Assembly (NCBI GenBank): GCA_964439135.1
Contig: CAYTNN010000161.1
Location: 1-10,429 of the forward strand
Length of the DNA: 10,429 nucleotides
Source: JAFGPJ01 sp964439135
GTDB taxonomy: Bacteria > Planctomycetota > Phycisphaerae > Sedimentisphaerales > Anaerobacaceae
Direction: 5' to 3'
Shown: piece after piece, positions 5,894-10,429 of the stretch
Position numbering within the stretch: position 1 is the stretch's first letter
How the letters are laid out: each line of letters starts with the position of its first letter
The notes under the pieces: generated by a model
Told to the model about the DNA's origin: nothing
The model's database searches: none
What the model saw: only the letters and a program-made list of their open reading frames with translations
Translations under genes and position numbers: made by a program

Positions 5894-8343
5894 AAAAATT
5901 GAAAGAAAAATTGAAAGACAAGTCCAATTTCGTCGTATATGCGGAGTTGACAGGCGGGCCGGGATTCAATTGCAGTCCCATTGAAGAGTTTCTCAAGGCT
6001 TATAAAGATGCCGGGACTTCGGTAATACCGAAAGGCATTGATTTTGCCGGTATCACACTGACGCAGAATCCCGGCGGCGTAGCGAATATCGAGCCGGCCG
6101 ATGTGATAAGCCGGCTAAAATTGAAGGACCTGTTGGGCGACCTGGATGTTCTGCCGCACGTCACCTGCAAGGACCATAACGCCGAAGGTATCGTCAGTGT
6201 GCTTGTCGGGCATCGGCACGCCGGCGTCGAGAGCATTCTGGCGATGACGGGTGACAAGCCCGCCGGGGCCAAGGGCGTCTTTGAGCTGGATTCGATCGGA
6301 TTGCTGCAACTGATTCGAAATATCAACAACGAATCCTACATAAAAGCCCGCCCTGAGAATCTGGAGAAGGTCCATCAGTTTTTCCCCGGTGCGGCTGTTT
6401 CGCCTTTCAAGTATACGGCCGCCTCGCAAATTCAGCAGTATTACAAGATGGAGAAGAAAATTGCCTCGGGGGCGGAATTTCTTATTACGCAGGTCGGCTG
6501 GGACTGGAAAAAGTCGCTCGAACTTTTCAGGTACATGGACGAAAACAATCTCGATGTGCCTGTCATCGGCAACGTTTATTGCCTGAGCACGATAACGCCT
6601 GCGCCAAGGTTGATGCACGATATAAAATTGCCGGGCTGCTTTGTCAGCGATGAATTCCTGGCGAAAATATATTCCGAGAAGGTTGACGGCCATCTCGAAC
6701 GGGCGGCACAGCAGGTTGCGATGTACAAAGCTCTCGGTGCTGCCGGCGTGGATGTCGGCGGCGTTCACGATTTCGAGATGTTTGTTCGGATTCTCGAACG
6801 TGCGGCCGAGATCGGCTCGGGCTGGGAACAATTCAAAGACAACCTTTGCTGGCCGGCGAAAGATGCGTTCTATTTGTACGACGAGGCCGGCGGCAGGACA
6901 CAGCTCCCGAAGCCCGGCAAGAAATTTAAGCAGAGGTTCTTTAACTTTTCACACTGGGCCTTTCTGGATCCCGACCACCTCGGTTTTCACGCTTTGAAGA
7001 AAACGATGGCGTTTCTGGGCGCCGAAAAAGGCAAAGGGGCTGTTTACAAATTGTTCAATGCCTCCGAGAAGTCCTTTAAGTATCTGCTGTTCGATTGCGA
7101 GGAGTGCGGCGATTGTTTCCTTCCGGAGAACTTCGGCCTCTGTACGATCGGCGGCTGCGAGAAGGGAATGGACAACGCCCCCTGCGGCGACTCGACAGTT
7201 GACGGCTATTGCGGCAATAACCTTGAGCGGGTTTGTATAGGCGAACTGATTTACGATGCGGCGGCCGCTGAAAAGGACGGTCTCGAACGGCTCAGGGCAA
7301 CGATAAATAAAGCCAGAAATCCCGCCCTGGAACACACATCTTCGATTTTGAATTATCTGTTCGGCAAAGACCACACGATGAAAGCGCCGGTGATTACTAT
7401 TGGAGAATCGATCCATGCTTCAATTCCGAAGACCGGCAAGATAATGCGGCAGTTGGCTCAGCTCGGTCCCGATGCGTATTCTAAAGATAGCGGCCCGTTG
7501 AATTATATCAAGGCCCTAATTGAATCGCAGGTCGGCGACGGGGCGGATTATATCGCGGTTAATCTCGACGCCTTCGGCGAGGACGATCCGCAGGTCAGTG
7601 TTGATATGATGACCGAATACGTTAAGCTCGTTCGCAAGTGGGGCCAGGGCGTGCCGATTTGTATCGACAGCAGTGACAATGATGTTCTGATCACCGGCCT
7701 GAAGCAGTGGTACGATACGGGCAAGCCGGTCAAACAGCCGCTTATCAACTCGGTTAAGGTTTATACAATGGAACAAATCCTGCCGCTGAAAAAGGATTTT
7801 GACTTTGCGATCATCGGCCTGTTGGTCAGCGAGGATGCGCCCACCGGCGCGGGCGGCTCGCACTCGGTCGAGGAACTCTATGCCCTGGCGAAACAGATTT
7901 TCGATAAAGCCGTCGGCGAATATGGTTTCAAGCCCGGCGAGATTTTCTTCGATTCGACCGTGTTTCCGCTGGCGATAGATATGCCGATGGAGCCGAATGT
8001 CCCCGGCTATACGTACCGGGCGTTCGAGACGATAAAGAAAATCAAAAGCGATGCGAACATGAAGGGCGTGCATTGCTCGCTCGGTGTAAGCAACAGCGTC
8101 CGCGACCTGCCGGGGCGGAGGATTGGCGTTTGCAGGGCCTATCTCGCGAAGGCGATAGAGTATGGCCTGGATACCGGGATTGTCAATGTCGCGCACCACT
8201 ACGGCCAAATCGAGCCGGCGCCGGAATTGCTGGAACTGGTTGATGCCTTCGCGAAGATGGACGGCTCGGCGGAACGGACGAACAAATCAATGGAACTGAT
8301 GGGCAGGTTCTGCCGGGAGAATAGAAAAGGAGCGAAAAAATGA
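5894..8343 (+). CDS. metF: Trifunctional fusion: MetF methylenetetrahydrofolate reductase / MetV-type Cys-rich domain / methyl-THF:corrinoid methyltransferase-like domain (5' partial)
   Basis: Cytoplasmic one-carbon enzyme, at least 814 residues counted from a TTG at 5899; the frame is open into the gap, where the true start probably lies. Domain 1 (about 8-300) is MetF: AELTGGPG carries the conserved Glu16, and LAMTGDKP (114-121) the flavin-site Asp119. It should reduce methylene-THF to methyl-THF. Domain 2 (about 340-450) is MTHFR_C/MetV: Cys400, 403, 406, 415, 420 and 429 with NAPCGD, probably binding an iron-sulfur or zinc centre. Domain 3 (about 495-810) is a pterin-binding methyltransferase of AcsE/MetH type: IGESIHASIP (501-510), GADYIAVN (548-555), ICIDSSD (587-593) and LGVSNSVRDLPGRR (728-741). 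Acetogens usually encode these as separate metF, metV and acsE. The fusion could pass methyl-THF directly to a corrinoid acceptor; none is visible here. It heads an operon with two exported carbohydrate-active proteins. Confidence 0.85.
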
Positions 8344-10292
8344 AAAAGGCTCGATTATTAAGGGGCGGCGTTTTTACGATTGCAATTATGCTGTTGTTCG
8401 CAGCTCTGACGGGTTGCCAGGTGCAGGAGCAGGAAAAGCTGACGGCCGTTTCGTTCACTGACGTTACTATCGCCGATGATTTCTGGGCGCCGCGGCTTCA
8501 AACCAACCGGAAGGTGACTATCCCTTATGATTTCGAAAAGTGCGAGCAAACCGGGCGAATCGATAACTTCGCAAAAGCGGGCGGCTTGATGGAAGGCCAA
8601 TTCGAAGGTATCTACTTCAACGATTCCGACCTGTACAAGGTAATAGAAGGCGCCGCTTATTCGCTGAAAATCCATCCCGATCCGGAGCTTGAAAAATACG
8701 TCGACGGCGTGATTAAAAAGATCGCTGCGGCCCAGTGGGAAGACGGCTATCTCTATACCTTTTATTCACTCCCGAGACGGCAGCCGGAAAAACGCTGGAC
8801 CGACGTTCGCAATATGCATGAGCTTTACTGTTCGGGACACTTCTTCGAAGCAGCCGTTGCCTACTACCAGGCTACCGGAAAAAGGGAGATTCTTGATGTG
8901 GCGATCAGGCTGGCCGATTATATCGACTCGGTTTTCGGCCCCGGCAAAAAACACGATGTCCCCGGACACGAGGAAATCGAGATAGGCCTTGTGAAGCTGT
9001 ATGGCGTCACCGGCGAGCAGCGGTATCTCGCGCTTTCGAAGTTCTTCCTCGACGAGCGAGGCCGGGCCCACGGGCGAAAGATATACGGTGACTACTGCCA
9101 GGACCACAAGCCGGTCATCGAGCAGAAAGCGGCGGTCGGCCACGCAGTCCGGGCCGGGTATCTCTATTCCGGCATGGCGGATGTTGCCGCCCTGACTTCC
9201 GACGCCGACTACGTCGAGGCGCTCGGCCGGATATGGCAGGACGTCGTCTCGAAGAAGATGTATATCACCGGCGGCATCGGCGCCCGGGGCGGCGGCGAAT
9301 CCTTCGGCGAGGACTACGAGTTGCCGAACGCGACGGCCTATTGCGAAACCTGTGCCGCCATCGCCAACGCCATGTGGAACCATCGGATGTCTTTGCTGCA
9401 CGGCGACGCAAAGTACGTCGACGTTCTCGAACGGGTGATCTACAACGGATTTCTCTCCGGCATTTCTTTGAGCGGCAATAAGTTTTTCTACCCGAATCCG
9501 CTGGCCAGCGACGGCAAATATCAGCGAAGCCCGTGGTTCGGCTGCGCCTGCTGTCCGACGAACATCGTTCGTTTCATGCCGTCGCTTCCGGGCTATGCCT
9601 ACGCTCAGCAGGCTGATAATGTGTATGTGAACCTTTTTATTGCCGGAAGCGCTGAGATCAAGCTGCCCGACAATACAATTCACCTGCAGCAGCAGACGCG
9701 CTATCCCTGGGATGGCGACGTGAGAATTACGGTCGAGCCGGAACATGCCGGGCAGTTCACGGTTTGTGTTCGCATTCCCGGCTGGGCTCAAAACAGACCT
9801 GTGCCGAGCGACTTGTATAGCTATCCGGATAAAAGCCGGGAGAAGGTTTCACTCAAGGTCAACGGCAATCCGGTCGCTTTGGATATAGTTAAAGGCTATG
9901 CCCGGATTCGCAGGATGTGGGAGAAAGGCGATGCGATCGAATTGAATCTGCCGATGCCGATACGGCGGGTTGCGGCCCATCAGAAGGTCAAAGACAACCG
10001 CGGGCGAACCGCAGTCGAGCGAGGGCCCGTTGTCTATTGCTTCGAAGGAGCGGACAACCCGAAAGGCGTCACGAACCTGATTTTGCCGCCGGAAGCGAAA
10101 TTGCAAAGCGAATATCACGGCGACCTGCTGGGCGGTATTGTGACAATAACCGGCCGCGGACAAATCCGCCAGGCCGGCAAAAAAGACGTAGAGGACATCG
10201 ACGTGGTTGCTATTCCGTATTATGCCTGGGCACACCGCGGTAAAAACGAAATGGCTGTCTGGATGCCTAAATCCACTGAAACGGAGAATTGA
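8340..10292 (+). CDS. GH127-family (DUF1680) beta-L-arabinofuranosidase-like lipoprotein
   Basis: Exported lipoprotein of 650 residues, predicted glycoside hydrolase of family GH127 (DUF1680). The N-terminus has a basic start, a hydrophobic stretch (about 11-23) and lipobox LTGC with Cys26. An (alpha/alpha)6-barrel-type core follows, then a beta-sandwich C-terminal region (about 425-640). Key residues of HypBA1 appear conserved: Glu320 (GGGE) aligns with the acid/base Glu322, Glu336 and Cys338 (CETC) with zinc ligands Glu338/Cys340, and Cys404-Cys405 (GCACCPTN) with nucleophile Cys417 and ligand Cys418. It should therefore be active. The family cleaves beta-L-arabinofuranosides; another member acts on aceric acid in rhamnogalacturonan II, so substrate is open. 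The ATG overlaps the preceding TGA by four bases (ATGA), with AGGAG seven bases upstream (8328-8332), implying translational coupling. It overlaps the next gene by one base. Confidence 0.88.
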   Translation: MKKARLLRGGVFTIAIMLLFAALTGCQVQEQEKLTAVSFTDVTIADDFWAPRLQTNRKVTIPYDFEKCEQTGRIDNFAKAGGLMEGQFEGIYFNDSDLYKVIEGAAYSLKIHPDPELEKYVDGVIKKIAAAQWEDGYLYTFYSLPRRQPEKRWTDVRNMHELYCSGHFFEAAVAYYQATGKREILDVAIRLADYIDSVFGPGKKHDVPGHEEIEIGLVKLYGVTGEQRYLALSKFFLDERGRAHGRKIYGDYCQDHKPVIEQKAAVGHAVRAGYLYSGMADVAALTSDADYVEALGRIWQDVVSKKMYITGGIGARGGGESFGEDYELPNATAYCETCAAIANAMWNHRMSLLHGDAKYVDVLERVIYNGFLSGISLSGNKFFYPNPLASDGKYQRSPWFGCACCPTNIVRFMPSLPGYAYAQQADNVYVNLFIAGSAEIKLPDNTIHLQQQTRYPWDGDVRITVEPEHAGQFTVCVRIPGWAQNRPVPSDLYSYPDKSREKVSLKVNGNPVALDIVKGYARIRRMWEKGDAIELNLPMPIRRVAAHQKVKDNRGRTAVERGPVVYCFEGADNPKGVTNLILPPEAKLQSEYHGDLLGGIVTITGRGQIRQAGKKDVEDIDVVAIPYYAWAHRGKNEMAVWMPKSTETEN

Positions 10293-10429
10293 TGAAAATA
10301 CGATACATCTTTTTAATCACAGCATTGCTTGTTGTTGGCTCGTTATTTGCGCCTGCTCAGGCGACAAACGCCAAAGATGAAACTTTTTTTGTCGCTGTCA
10401 GCGGCAGCGATTCCTGGTCGGGCCGGCTG
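10292..10429 (+). CDS. Exported protein, N-terminus of a probable right-handed beta-helix carbohydrate-active enzyme (3' cut by window end)
   Basis: Only 46 codons are present. The start overlaps the previous stop (TGATG), with GGAG at 10283-10286 five bases upstream. Residues 1-24 are a signal peptide: basic MKIR, a hydrophobic core, then a likely signal peptidase I site near AQA. No lipobox is seen. The following TFFVAVSGSDSWSGRL closely resembles the opening strand of secreted right-handed parallel beta-helix proteins (typically xYVxPxGsDsxsG), which include polysaccharide lyases and GH141-type hydrolases. The exact family cannot be fixed from this fragment. Its place directly after a GH127 gene supports a role in the same extracytoplasmic polysaccharide breakdown. 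Confidence 0.6.
   Translation, partial: MKIRYIFLITALLVVGSLFAPAQATNAKDETFFVAVSGSDSWSGRL

Noticed and set aside
8766..9791. Minus-strand open frame of 341 codons within the GH127 gene
   Set aside because: High-GC shadow frame opposite a confidently assigned gene with conserved catalytic residues; no recognisable domain or ribosome binding site.

Overview
The window looks like a piece of an environmental Planctomycetota-type genome, perhaps a Sedimentisphaerales/Phycisphaerae-like anaerobe. This is inferred from the mix of a fused one-carbon enzyme, secreted glycan-degrading proteins of planctomycete style, and intergenic heptamer arrays; no rRNA or other marker confirms it. A run of exactly 100 N (5794-5893) shows that this is a scaffolded draft assembly.

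Left part (1-5793): an AT-rich accessory region. Bases 1-486 hold no gene I can support, only two short heptamer arrays, a hairpin with a T-rich tail, and pyrimidine-rich sequence. A weak promoter and a long leader precede a 1135-residue plus-strand protein (674-4081). This protein joins a SIR2-like NADase domain, an NB-ARC/STAND ATPase and a TPR-like sensor region, the architecture of bacterial NLR-like antiphage proteins. Convergent to it on the minus strand is a RhuM-family protein (4375-5406) with a good promoter and ribosome binding site. RhuM genes are often found beside restriction-modification and other defence genes. The rhuM gene lies between two diverged direct copies of a gene 3' end plus its downstream flank (4120-4252 and 5530-5666). 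One copy is still the end of a longer reading frame, cut by the gap, that may encode an M55-type peptidase. The other is only a 19-codon remnant. This suggests insertion into, or duplication at, the 3' end of a host gene.

Right part (5894-10429): a GC-richer, tightly packed plus-strand operon. The first gene, whose start is probably lost in the gap, fuses a MetF-type methylenetetrahydrofolate reductase, a cysteine-rich MetV-type (MTHFR_C) domain and a methyl-THF:corrinoid methyltransferase-type pterin-binding domain. It overlaps by 4 nt a GH127-family (DUF1680) lipoprotein with its zinc/cysteine catalytic set intact. That gene in turn overlaps by 1 nt an exported protein, cut by the window end, whose N-terminus resembles right-handed beta-helix carbohydrate-active enzymes. 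The operon therefore couples cytoplasmic methyl-folate chemistry to envelope polysaccharide degradation. One speculative reading is the breakdown of a methylated plant glycan such as rhamnogalacturonan II.

The strongest candidates for something little described are the SIR2-STAND-TPR protein with its repeat-bounded RhuM neighbour, and the MetF-MetV-methyltransferase fusion in a glycan-degradation operon.
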